A DNA stretch of 64,000 nucleotides, taken from NCBI GenBank assembly GCA_023374045.1, contig CM041777.1, forward strand, positions 106,959,810-107,023,809, given 5' to 3'. The DNA comes from Limonium bicolor. Its lineage: Eukaryota; Streptophyta; Magnoliopsida; Caryophyllales; Plumbaginaceae. Under the pieces are notes generated by a model that was not told the origin of the DNA, did not search any database, and saw nothing but the letters and a program-made list of their open reading frames with translations. This document shows positions 1 to 11,229 of this stretch, piece by piece; position 1 is the first letter of the stretch, and every line of letters begins with the position of its first letter. The position numbers were made by a program, and so were the translations under genes.

Positions 1-66
1 TTCTCTGGATATGGATTCTTATATCGTACTCATCTACTATTTGATGCATGATACTTTTTGTGGCAG

Positions 67-3000
67 AAGAGCTTGCTTCCAGTCTTGTTCAACTAGAGCA
101 TGCCCATCCAATAGTGCCAAAGTTTGACAGGTTATTGGTAAGGACGCTGAATGTACTATCATCTTGAATCTTTTTGTCAGTGCATTGGGTATATGAAACT
201 GGTGTGAAAATTTTCTTTCATCTTCCTGGCCCTGCTGTCGCACTTATTTATTTGTGATTGGTAAAAACTAGTTGTAGAAACTTCTGGCATATTTTCTGTC
301 ATTTGCGAATGTACATGTACTGCTTTCGTATTGAAACTCTAGAAACAAGATAACATGATGCTTCATATTGATTTCTTATTTTCAGGTTGAAGTGAAGCAA
401 GGAAGCTTTGGTTGTTTTTATTTGTCCGAGAATTTGAAAGAAACTGAGGATTCCATCTTTTGGGCCATGGATGATGAAAAAGAAGAAAGTTTATATGATG
501 TATCACAGGCAATACCTGCTGCCCTTGATCTTAGCTGTCATGGTGAGCTTGATTATTCCTGTTTAACATTATTGATGAATTTTTTTTAGATAGTGTGCTC
601 AGTAAACCTTTCATTCTCTTTTACACCTCAGCTTTGGTGGGATGGTGGTTAAAGGCTTGGTCCAATCCCAGACCATAGGGGTATAGGTTTAGATCTAGTG
701 TCTTCACATGAGGAGGTTACAATAGAGGTTTCCATCCTGTATTAAGGACGAAAGTTATGAATGCGAATCTTCCTAATGTGACTTCCAGTTTGCCTCAAGT
801 ATGACTTCCTTCAGGACTTATTCGATGGGGGGGGGGGGGGGGGGGATAAGGATAGATGTGCATATCTTGATAACTTAATTTATTTATATATTTTCTGCTT
901 GTGATATCTTATTCAGTATGCACTGCGTACAGCTGGATATGTGAATTTACATACAGAAAAGAGTATGTGCTTGCCATATGGAATGACAGTAGATAAAAAT
1001 AAGGATCAAAGTGTCTACCCTGAAGCTTTTGCTCGATTCTTTGGATTGCTTGAGTCCATCCCATGGCACGCTTCAGGCTTAAGTATTGGGTCCTTTGACA
1101 ATATTAGGCCCAGCATGAGGTATACCCCTGCACTCTCTTTTCTCTATATTCTCACACGCTCTTTATTGAGTTAAAGCTTAACTATGCATGATTCATCCAG
1201 TGCATATGCTGCTGCTTGTGGTTTTCTACTGAGCATAGTTTCCTGCATCTTCTTTTCCTTTTCTTTGAGGTCTTATTATTTAATTTTCTGCGGATGTTTC
1301 ATTTTTTCATTTCCAGGTACATACTGAATAAACGATTTGGGCGTGGGGCATATGGAGAAGTTTGGTTGGCTTTTCATTGGAATTGTTCCCAAGGGGGTGA
1401 AGCTGGAACCTTGAACAAGGCAAATTCGTCAACCAATTATGTTAAGCTTGAATCAGTTCATCACAATTCTCAAGATGATCCAGATATTCAAGATCATAAA
1501 AATGGGTCTCATGATGACAACATGTTCATTTTGAAGCGCATCATGGTAATGCATTGCTTTACTCATAACTGGCCCTGCTACTCACCCCCTGGTTTTAGAG
1601 CTAAATGATTATGGTAACTTAGTCTGCGTACTGGCATGAGATAGCAGATCAATGTTCTTTCCACTTCTGTCTAGGTGATACGTGTGTGCTTGTCTTTGCC
1701 TCAAGTACTAAAGGTTTTCTTGCTGTCCTTTTAACAGGTGGAGAAAGGGTCTGCTGTATACTTGAGTGGAGTTCGAGAAATATACTTTGGTGAAGTTTTC
1801 TTAAATGCTTCTGCATCAATGGGGGGTCAATCTTCCTCTCCATCGTCAAAGTCATTTTTCTGTGAATCAAATTCAAGCTTGTATGATCTTCTAAAAAAAG
1901 GAAAAGTACCAGCGGAAGATTCTGGCAGATTTTCAAATTCTAAGAATGTAGATCTGAATATTAATAGCACCTTAGGAGACATGAAAGAAAAAGGCTTAAG
2001 CCATATAGCTAGATATGTAGAATCTTTTGAATCTCGTTCCAATGAAATATGGCTTGCTTTTAGGCATGAAGGCATATCGTTAACTAAGCTGATATACACA
2101 AGTGAAAATAATAATGAATCTCAGTCTGAAAGGATGAGTCATGCTCAGATATTGCGCCCATCCCGATGGTGGCATTGGCTTAAGACTTCGGTAGATGGGA
2201 AAAAGGAAATGAGAAATCTCATAAGGCAACTAGTAAGTGACATTCTATGAGGATAATTTTGAATGTATCGATTTTAGTTTTCAAAGTCGTTCCTGATGCA
2301 TTTTCGGAATATGATTTGGTTGGGGTTTTTACTGAACATATTCTATGATAATAGTCTTATGTTAGAGTAATATCTTTTTAAAAGCTTATTATCTAGTTTT
2401 ATTTGTTTCTTATTGTCGCTTTAAGCATGCATAACTAAGCTATATATTCTTTTCACTTGACTAAGCTGACAGCACTCAAATCGTGTCATGATCGCAACAT
2501 TACCCATAGAGACGTCAAACCTGGTGAGGACATTATACACTTTGCTTTATTAAACCTGATGACTCGTAGAAGGTGACTGGTAATTGTATAAATGGCCTTC
2601 TCTACTTTGTTAGGTTGCTAATTGAAGTTTTTGTTTTCTTTTGTCTATAAAAAGGCCTTAGAGTACAATTAAAACTTGTTTAATAGTCTCTCCCTCTTTT
2701 CTTGATTAATAAACTGGCTTCGATTTATTTTAAGATATCAAGGAACAAGGCTGCATTTGTTGATATTAAGGAGCTGTTTCTTACTGGGATGACTCCTTTG
2801 TTAGTTATTCTCTCTTAAAATTCTATCTTGCTTTTCTGGTTTACATCTCTTTGTTCTGTGTCAACTAAAACTCTACTTTTTAATGCTATAGATTCTGTAA
2901 GCTACAACCCTTAAACTGTGTTCTTTCACAAATCAAGTGTATTAGGTCTGATCCTTGTGTGTCCATCTGATCGAAGAGCATCAGATGTTTTTCTGACACG

Positions 3001-4752
3001 CACTTCTGTCATTTTGTATTCCTAGCAGATTAGGCTCTTTCTAGGCGTCATGACTCATTCCCAATTATGTACAACTTTTTTTTCCATTTTTGAAATGAAA
3101 TTTGATTTGAATAGTATTTATTTTTGTTTGACAGAGAACATGGTCATATGCATTGAAGATTCTGAGGATGGAAGGTGCTTGCTTAGAAGTCCAAATGGGG
3201 ATATTAATCATGGGGCAAACATGTATGGAAGTATAAATATCACTTTTAAGTATCTTGTTTCTTATATGTTCAATGCGAGCAAAATCATGGATGCATATAT
3301 CACTTTCCTGTTGGATGTTTTGTGATCTTCCTTTAGACTCTTAAAGTTTCCTTTCAAAGGTCTGGTCCAGTCCAAGTTTTAAAGATGTTCCATCATATGA
3401 AGCTGATGTCAGTTACTATTAAGAAGATTTTTGTTGATAACTTATCTTTTGATTTTCAGGCGACTTATTGATTTTGGCAGTGCAATTGATGACTTCACTG
3501 TGAAGCATCTATACGGATCAGCCGGACCTTCAAAGTAAACCAATTATTTTTTTGAGCAAACAAGTATTTCTTACTAAAAAGTTCTACAGATAGCTGTATT
3601 GGCCTACTAACTAGATTTCTTTTATATAGATCTGAGCAAACATATGACTATACTCCTCCTGAAGCTTTGCTCAATGCTAGCTGGTATCGTGGACCCACAA
3701 GTAGAATTCTCAAGTATGAGGAATTCCATCTTCCAAGCGTTTGACATAACTGTAGCACACCATATTTTTACTTGTTATAAACTAAGTTCTCATGGATTTT
3801 CTGGTTTAATAGGTATGATATGTGGAGTGTTGGCGTTGTGATGTTAGAGCTGGTATTAGGATCCCCAGATGTTTTTCAGATCAGTACTTATTCACGTGCT
3901 CTTTTAGATAAGCATATAGGAGGTTGGAATGAAGACTTGAAGGAGCTTGCATATAAGTCAGTTCTAATCTTTAGATTATTAACGTTATGGTTACCAACAT
4001 GTATACAGTGTTGAGACTTTGACTTTTGCTTTCAGGAAGCATTTTGGTTAATGACCTTTCATCTTGGTGTAGGCTTCGGTCTTTCATGGAAATGTGCATA
4101 CTAATCCCTGGATATCCTACTAAACTATATCGTAATGGCGCTTCGTCTGATCAAGTAAGTATCTTCCCTTTTCTTCCAGTCAACATGTCTATATCCCATA
4201 AAGTCGCATTTTGGCAAGCTGTCATGTTTCACAACTCTGATGTCAGTATATTGAAAAGAACAATCGTTATATTGCATTGCCTCCAGGCTGATGTGTCCCT
4301 TGCTTCATGGAAATGCTCTGAAGAGTTCTTCTCAAATCTGATAAAGAGTAGAGATCCTCTCAGAATCGGGTGTGCTACTTGACTGTCGATTGTTTCTTTG
4401 TCTAAGAACTTTACCTCACTGTTGAACTATTAATGCTAGCATTCACTGACTTGACTGATCTTTGACAGATTTCCGAATGTTTGGGCAATGCGTTTGGTGC
4501 GCCAACTGTTACTCTGGAACCCTGTAAGTTCACATTATCAACTTTCTGGTGATTTTAGTTCTCTTGGTTTGTAAAGCATTTGTCCTACCCTATTATTTAA
4601 AATATGTCTCATACGCTTGCCTTTTTTTCTGTTTGCCTCACATGTAAACACCAGAACTTATGAGATGTTGTTCGGCTGAAATGTTTTCTTAGGATGACAG
4701 ATTGAGCGTAGATGATGCTCTTAGCCATCCTTACTTCCACCAGCCGTTGTGA
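67..4752 (+). CDS. Kinase-domain protein, probably PP2C/kinase fusion (5' partial)
   Basis: Exons read by eye with GT-AG borders and matching phases: 67-137, 386-542, 933-1119, 1317-1545, 1738-2232, 2466-2523, 3135-3222, 3460-3534, 3630-3713, 3813-3956, 4073-4154, 4287-4369, 4469-4523, 4693-4752 (stop TGA). The protein carries a glycine loop (GRGAYGEVW), a candidate ATP-binding lysine in FILKRIM, the catalytic loop THRDVKPEN, LIDFGSA, a PPEAL activation-segment end, and YDMWSVGVVMLEL. All key catalytic residues are present, so kinase activity is expected. The family known from Arabidopsis At3g63330/At3g63340 joins a PP2C phosphatase to such a kinase. The PP2C part is not visible here and would lie upstream of base 1; that identity is inference. 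An acidic, low-complexity insert lies between the glycine loop and the catalytic loop. The use of the 933 acceptor rather than 917 is chosen because only it keeps the frame. The first two exon borders are the least certain. Confidence 0.85.
827..845. repeat. G homopolymer, 19 bases, in an intron
   Basis: An uninterrupted run of about 19 G lies in the intron between the second and third visible exons of the kinase gene. The true length may be a sequencing or assembly estimate. Such a tract can form G-quadruplexes in DNA or pre-mRNA. Confidence 0.9.
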
Positions 4753-5141
4753 TTACAATTGGATTCACAATTACATAATTTCAGTTGGAATTCTGCTATC
4801 ACTACCTTGGTAGCCGGTCCATGTGTGGATATTACACACTTCCCATGTTTCTCTCGTTACCAATTTTTCTTTCTCCTACTTACCTCTCTCTAGTTAGATT
4901 GGTAACATCGAATGCTCTTACAATTCTATATAAATGTAAATAACAGTAATTGGTAGCGATTTGATGAATGCTAGGAAGATTTAGGGTGTGTTAGCGTTTA
5001 TTGTGCTAGCTAAAGCAGAATATTTGTACTTTTTACAATAATGCGCTTCTTTTAGGTGTCCCAAATATTTCTCTTCTACCCTTCTTGACCATAGACTTTC
5101 TTTTCTTACGTCGCGTATATGTACATTTTTTTTAAATTGGG
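4753..5141. other. 3' UTR and downstream flank of the kinase gene
   Basis: Non-coding sequence follows the stop codon. Possible polyadenylation context is visible around 4925-4945 (AT-rich, TATAAATGTAAATAA). Nothing else is recognised before the inverted-repeat element begins. Confidence 0.5.
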
Positions 5142-5811
5142 AAATATTATAAATGTCACTATATTTTTGGCTAATTCATGAAATGTTATTAAAAAAAAGA
5201 AACTCATAAAATATCACTATATTTTTGTAAATGAATATCACTACAGTCATTGACTAGAAAGAAAAATGATAAAAATATTTTTACTAGTTAATAAAATATT
5301 TTTGAAGTTCACAATATGTCCCTAATTATTAACAAATTCATCAAAATTCACCAAAAATCAAAATACTATAAAAAATAATAAAAATAATATATCATAAAAT
5401 ATTGAATAAATTAATATTTCTTAGATTTTTTAAAATTATTCAGTATCATAAAATAATACTATCTTTATTTTGTCATAAGTGTCTTGTTTACTTTTTGACA
5501 CGTTTTTTCACTTCAATATTAAACATATAAATAAAATAATTTTTAAAATTAAATTGTATAATATATAGCTTTTCACATAAGAATTTCATTATAAAACATA
5601 GATTTATAAAATATACTACCTTATAGATTAAATATTGAAGTCAAGTAACACATCCAAATAGTAAACTAGACACTTCGATAGAGATGGAAGGAGTAAAGTT
5701 TTGAACACATAATTTATATCAATATTTTCACTTATTTATACCAATTAAGTATCATACATTTATTAAATTATTTTTTTCTCAATTTAAATTATTTATTTTT
5801 AGAAAATTTAG

Positions 5812-5906
<95 letters not shown>

Positions 5907-6210
5907 TATATTGCATATAACTTTGTGACATAATATTTGTAGATATAATAAAAGTATTATATCATAAAATTTCTTAAAAATAATATATATTCCATATTGC
6001 ATATAACTTTATGAATTTCTTAACACTCAAAGACATATTGTGAATTTTAAAAGTACTTTGTTAATTAGTAGGGATATTTTTATCATTTTACTTCTAGTAC
6101 TATAATGACATTTCATAAACTTTTACAAAAATATAATGACATTTCGTGATCTTTTTAGTGATATTTCATGAATTAACTAAAAATATAATGATATTTGATA
6201 AAATTTCCTT
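5142..6210. mobile_element. AT-rich long inverted-repeat MITE/foldback
   Basis: The first 200 bases (start GGAAATATTATAAATG) recur in reverse complement at about 6000-6210 (ending near ATATTTGATAAAATTTCC). Both arms carry the same order of motifs, for example TTAATTCATGAAAT, ACAAAAATATAATGACATTTC and the mirrored ACAATATGTC segment. The centre is AT-rich and contains a long TA microsatellite. No coding capacity is seen. The flanks share TTTAAA, but a clean target duplication cannot be fixed, so the superfamily is unknown. Confidence 0.6.
5817..5904. repeat. (TA)n microsatellite
   Basis: About 88 bases of nearly perfect TA repeat, with one phase slip near 5852, sit near the centre of the surrounding inverted-repeat element. 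TA tracts often extrude cruciforms and vary in length between individuals. Confidence 0.95.
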
Positions 6211-6409
6211 TAAAAGTTTAAGTGGCCAAATGGACAGTCGCTCGACCTGGTTATTGTATTCTTTTATATTTGCATATATGTAAACTTATATATAAAAAAT
6301 TACATTGAATATATATATTTTACATTTAAATTTATTAATATATATATAATCAGTCAAGTTTGTGTTCAAACTTCAAAGTTGTGGCGTAGACGTAGTCTGG
6401 TTAGATTTT

Positions 6410-6896
6410 GAATAAATTACTCGGAACCCCCTTTAGGAATGAGTATAATACCGTTAATCCCCTTGTGTTTATCATAATTATTGGTAACCACCATGAGGTT
6501 ACAGTATCTCTGACTATGAGCCCCCAAACTATAACTTTTTTATCAAAACGTTAACTATATGTTGACCCATCAGCTTAATCCATTATTAATGGTAGCCTCA
6601 ACAACAAAACTACTTAATCAACATCGTTTAAGTCTCCCTCATCCCAATTTGGATGCATTTTCGAGATAGGGTTGACATTTTTCAGACAATAAGAATGTTG
6701 ATTAAACAGTGTTTTTTGTCCAGCATGTCATTAATAATGTGATTAAGCTAATAGGTCAATATATAGTTAACATTTTGATAAAAAAGTTATAGTTCGGGGC
6801 TCATAGTCAGAAATATGGTTACCAATAATTATGATAAACACAATGGGGTTAACTGTATTATGCCCATTTCAGAAGGGGGTTCCGAGTAATTTAGTC
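6410..6896. mobile_element. MULE-like MITE with ~190-bp TIRs
   Basis: The left end GAATAAATTACTCGGAACCC matches the reverse complement of the right end (GACTAAATTACTCGGAACCC), and the inverted arms continue for about 190 bases each. The flanking 9-mers are TTAGATTTT (6401-6409) and ATAGATTTT (6897-6905), eight of nine identical, which is the TSD length expected for Mutator-like elements. There is no ORF inside. The arm sequence resembles the TIRs of the Pack-MULE at 32002-33142 in both spacing and motif order (ACCACC, TGAGGTTA, AGCCCCC), so the two appear to belong to one family. Confidence 0.75.
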
Positions 6897-7866
6897 ATAG
6901 ATTTTTTTAGGCCTAAAAATTAGTCTAGGCTTGTTCATTAATTATTGGGATCAGAACTTTGGACTTTTTTTAGTCGGATTGGGCCAGGCCGTTAGGCTGG
7001 ATTGGAAATTGCAAACTTTTGCTGTAATTCCTTTAGTGCTATTGGAGAGAGTCTGCAGTTTGTATCTAGGACATCGTCATTAAGATTTATACACCTTGAT
7101 TGTGATTAGAGATGGCGAGGAAAAGTAGTGATGATGGAGGAAGTTTGAAGAGTAAACGTGATTTCTTTGTGGATCAGTTGAACTCTTTATGTAGATCACC
7201 TTGGATTTTCATCTGGAGACAAGTTCGACGGAAGCGGCTTTCAGACATACAATAGAAACAATGTCAATTTGTGGCTGTTGAGAGGAACAAGAGTGGAACC
7301 CTAGATGAAATCTTCTTTTTTTTTTTTTTAGCGGAGGGAATCTAAGTCATATAAGGTGACATATTCAGCAAATAATAGATTGTTTGGAGGATTTGAACTA
7401 ACTTGACTACCCAGTGAGGCAACCTTAGACAAAATCTTAATGAAAAAGCCTATTAAGTTTTGATCGATGGTGTGGGATAAAGGCAACCATCAATAGCTCA
7501 TTATTCTATCATTAATTTAAAGGCAACCATATGTGTTTCGACCAAAACCGACATAAAAAAAGGTTACAACGCTAAAGGTAATGTTAGAGTCATGTATGAT
7601 TGTCGATGTGATTAACTCGATAATCATCATTGAAATCTTCTCATCTTTTTTTCCTAGTCCGTATTGTTAGCGGGTTTCACTGAAAGGTAAAATGCCATAT
7701 AAAATCTGGTATTTTAGTGTTAGCAAGATATTTTTAGTAGAAGACGTCATTTGAACAAACAAATACGTCATCTAAAAGTGTTATATGGATATATAATCTT
7801 ATTTAAAACGTCCTCACTCCTCAGTCACTTGTTACACAAATATAAGTCTTTCAACTTGACTTAACG
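6897..7866. other. Intergenic; one possible exon remnant
   Basis: An ATG at 7112 opens a short frame to a TAG at 7253 (47 codons, beginning MARKSSDDGGSLKSKRDFF). It is preceded by a CT-poor leader and followed by nothing recognisable. It could be the first exon of a lost gene. No other feature is seen in this stretch. Confidence 0.2.
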
Positions 7867-9722
7867 ATGGGCAACTATGTAAGCCAATTAGTCAGACAAG
7901 TTCATAATCCTAAGTTACTACGGGTTTTTCTCCCTCCTGCGGAAGGTTTGATTTGCGCCTCTTTGTCTTCCCTTTGACACACTCTTTTCTGGCATCGTTG
8001 GGTTTGTAATGAAACTAATGATCAGTGATTTCTTCAAGGACTGGGAGTGATCTTCACTCGATCTTCCTTTGCATGCTGACGAATCTCCCTGTTGTCAAAC
8101 ACGTTGTTGTCTCGCTACACTTGCATGTATCCCCTTAAATGTCTTCTCGGCGCCGTACCGCCTCCAACCTTACATGCCTTCCTCCAGATTCTTTGATCCT
8201 GATTTATAAAATGCCTCCTTTAGCTTTTTCTCTTCTCCAGTGCGTCCACTCTTCCCCGCTTTCCTTCCGCTTCTACCTCTCCAAAAACTCTGTTTTTCTG
8301 CCTTGCGATATGAAGGTCATGGGCATCCATGGTTCTCTACTCTCTTTTAATTGTTGTCTCATCGGTTGTCTCTTTATTACAACTCAAATCACTCCTAGAT
8401 CTTTGGCTACATCTTCACGACAATTCTGGAGCTCCTTCGAAGAGTTTTGTTTCTACAAGGTTGGGCAAATTTATACCTCATTGAGTTCGCATCTATTGCC
8501 GACTTGTAGTAGTTTTGGTACGAGGGCCTTGGGTTGTGAATAATTCTTTGTTTGCTGACAAAAGTCTTGACCCAAAGAAACATCTTTCCGCCCATGAGTT
8601 CCAATGTGTGCCATTTTGAGTCCGGTTTTATGGCGTTCCAAGAGCTTACCTCAACATTCACTTCGCTGAAAAGTTTGCCCAGAAATTGGAACATTTTACG
8701 AGTGTTACAGAGGATGGGGTTTCCTTTAGGTTCAAGTAATTACTGATTAAGTATGACAATATGCCTATAGTATGTTCTATGTGCGGCCTCTTCCTACACT
8801 CTACTGGATCATGTCCGATTTGGCACACCCCGGAAGATGTGTTCTTTCTTTTGGTCGGTGGTTAAGCATAAAAGTGTATCAGACATGAACATGTTCGGTC
8901 GAGCTATGACACACCTAAGGGCTGCACTTATATGTCGGGAGTTGCATTGGTTCGGATAGATCAATGGAGGACTGAAGGAATGGTGCCCAATTCATCTTTG
9001 TCTCATGAGACGCCGCATGTCGATGTGCCTGAATCATCTACATTCTACAACCCCTCCTCCTAAAAATGCAAACTCAATCAACTCTTGATTGAAGCAACTA
9101 GAGATGAATTATGGGACCATTATCTCTAAGATGCGAAACGCAAGGGGAAGAGAGTTTCAAGCAACATTGGTGTAACTGGGATAGGCATGATAGATGATTA
9201 AAGGGAGGGTCACAGGCTGCTTGAGCAAGGGCACGACTTTTATAGCCTGGGTTTGGTCTCTAGATGGTGTAGTCTAGTTCCCTTTTTATTGATTCCATTA
9301 CACCATTTGATTGCTAAGTTAGTTACTATGCATAGATTCTGTTGGTTGATGTATCCCAATTTCATCATTGTTGTTTTATGGTTTTGGTCATGCTCGGCTA
9401 TGAGCTCAAGTGGGGGATTACCATGTAAAGGTTATATTAGAAGGTTGGACAAAGTTAGACATGCTTCTAGAGACACTGTCTCGCAGGTCGTCAGTGGTGT
9501 ATGATCCTAGAAGAAGTATGTCATGTAAGGCGGTTGGAGGTCTTGTACCTCTTTTTGGAAGTTTATTAGCGGTAATCCCCCATTATTTAGGTGTTTTTTG
9601 GTATGTTAAGGACTAATATCACTAGTTGGTTGTCTTCACAATAGTTCAGACACTAGGATTGTATTTTCTTCTTAATCTAATGCACCCCTTTATGAAAAAA
9701 AGACAATGGGAAACTATGTAAG
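7867..9722 (+). mobile_element. LINE remnant (ORF1 part only) with 17-bp TSD
   Basis: The insertion (7884-9705) is bracketed by ATGGGCAACTATGTAAG at 7867-7883 and ATGGGAAACTATGTAAG at 9706-9722, one mismatch in 17. That long, slightly diverged direct repeat is typical of target-primed reverse transcription. The 3' end carries a LINE-like tail (TTGTATTTTCTTCTTAATC) followed by an A-rich stretch. At about 8749-8814 the plus frame reads KYDNMPIVCSMCGLFLHSTG then SC, a CCHC zinc knuckle of the type found in plant L1-type ORF1 (DUF4283/zinc knuckle) proteins. The frame is broken by many stops. No reverse transcriptase or endonuclease sequence is visible in the remaining 900 bases. Confidence 0.7.
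8139..8820 (+). pseudogene. Degenerate LINE ORF1 (DUF4283-like, zinc knuckle)
   Basis: Fragments of an ORF1-like reading frame lie in this interval, broken by stops and frame changes. The best-preserved part is the CCHC knuckle near 8773-8813 (CSMC then H then C spacing). In plants this protein binds the LINE RNA. The open frame at 8139-8543 is within the element but is not clearly its true frame. Confidence 0.45.
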
Positions 9723-10734
9723 AACTTCTTGCCACTTGTCTATAACCTTAGGCAGTCAAATGCCTTCCGTTAAAACTAATCCCTTCAACACCTACACCCC
9801 TCCCCCACACACACCCGCCAAATAAAATTTTCCATAATAATTAATAAAGTTCTCTTTGTTTTTTGACAATTTATAATATTTAACCATTATATGATAATAC
9901 TTGTAAATATTTTAATAAGAAGAAAGTAAAAACAAAGAGAAAATTGATTTTTTTTATGTTTTGTGTATGTGTAATATTTAGGAGTTAATAATTTTATTTC
10001 AATTTTATTTATTTTCTCATTGTTTCTTTTGATTTTATTATTTGTTTAAATATTTATTGTAGTATTTTATTTTATTTTTTTGAAAATTTTCATAAAATGT
10101 CTCGCATGTAAAACATGGTATGCAATGTCACAGGTATTCACGGCGTAAGGGCGTATTATGGTTCGTGGCACATTTGGTGGGGCAAGGAATGATCTGATTT
10201 TCAATGGTAAGGCTCTAAATAAAGAATAAGTTTAGAGACACATCTAAAATTGACGTTTGGTGGTGGACGCAGTCTTGGTGGAAGCAGCTATCAATCCCTG
10301 CTGAACTCTTTGTTTCCACACAGAGCATTGAAGACATACTACATGCCTGCACATTGTAGTTCCTTATAAGCAAAACATTCTGCATAGCTATTAATCTCTG
10401 CTCTCTATTGATTGCATATGTTTGTGATGAAATTATTACTAGGAATAGTGGAATGTACTGTGAGCTGAAATACAATGTTGTGTTTGTTGTCTAGTCACAT
10501 TTGGTGGGCTACGGTGAAGTGTGCATGCGCGTTAAAGAAATGGGATTCTGGGCTGATACATATGTTAGGATATCATGGAAGGTTGGCTGAACGAATTAGA
10601 GAAATGGAAGAAGTGTAAGGCATGACATGGCTGATGGTAGAGAAACACTAAGTAGAACACAAGAGAAATAGTGCGATGAAGGGACATTTTAAGTGTTAAA
10701 AAGTGAGAGTCCCTCACTGTAAGAGGCACTAGGT
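9723..10734. other. AT-rich intergenic spacer
   Basis: Low-complexity AT-rich sequence with no gene or repeat that can be named. A short C-rich patch (9780-9815) is the only compositional change. Confidence 0.5.
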
Positions 10735-10937
10735 TAGTAGACTAAGTCAAGAGACGGTCCAAGAGTATTAAGCCCAGGCCAATATTTGGTAGCTATTGGG
10801 CCTCATTTGTTCTAGCTCGTGACCTTTCTCTATTATTGTTTGTTATAGTCCATTGTACATGTTATAAATACTCTATTGATTACAATGCAGTCCCTTGGGC
10901 ATTTCATTCCAAAATCATATAGCCCTATTTTATGTTA
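10735..10937 (+). repeat. copia 5' LTR
   Basis: Begins TAGTAGACTAAGTCAAGAGA and ends just before the tRNA-Met primer site. It contains a TATAAATA box (10864 region). Compared with the 3' copy it has about 28 extra bases near its end and many substitutions, so the insertion is old. Confidence 0.85.
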
Positions 10938-11229
10938 AGGTATCAGAGCCCTAAAGGTGCCAAATGGTGGTCTATTCTCTGGCAAATTTATCTTCATCGT
11001 TTGGAGCTGGACAAATGTCCGGGACACTTTATTCCTCTTCCTCAGCTTCCATTCTTGCCTCAGTCATCAGCACCCAGTCTATTTTGTCAGCAGATGGGAA
11101 TCTCATCAAGCTAACATAGACCAATTTCATCCTTTGGTAGACTACCATGGTCCCATTTCTAGAGGTAACGACTTGTATAAGTTCGTTGATGGCACACATA
11201 CCTGTCCAGAACAAGTAACCACACAAGGA

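Noticed and set aside
917..932. Acceptor at 917 for the third kinase-gene exon
   Set aside because: It would put the exon out of frame with the previous one. The acceptor ending at 932 keeps a continuous frame.
4036..4072. Acceptor near 4036 (after TTTCAG) for the kinase-gene exon
   Set aside because: It adds a short segment with an in-frame stop. The acceptor at 4072 restores the expected KLRSFMEMCILIPG sequence.
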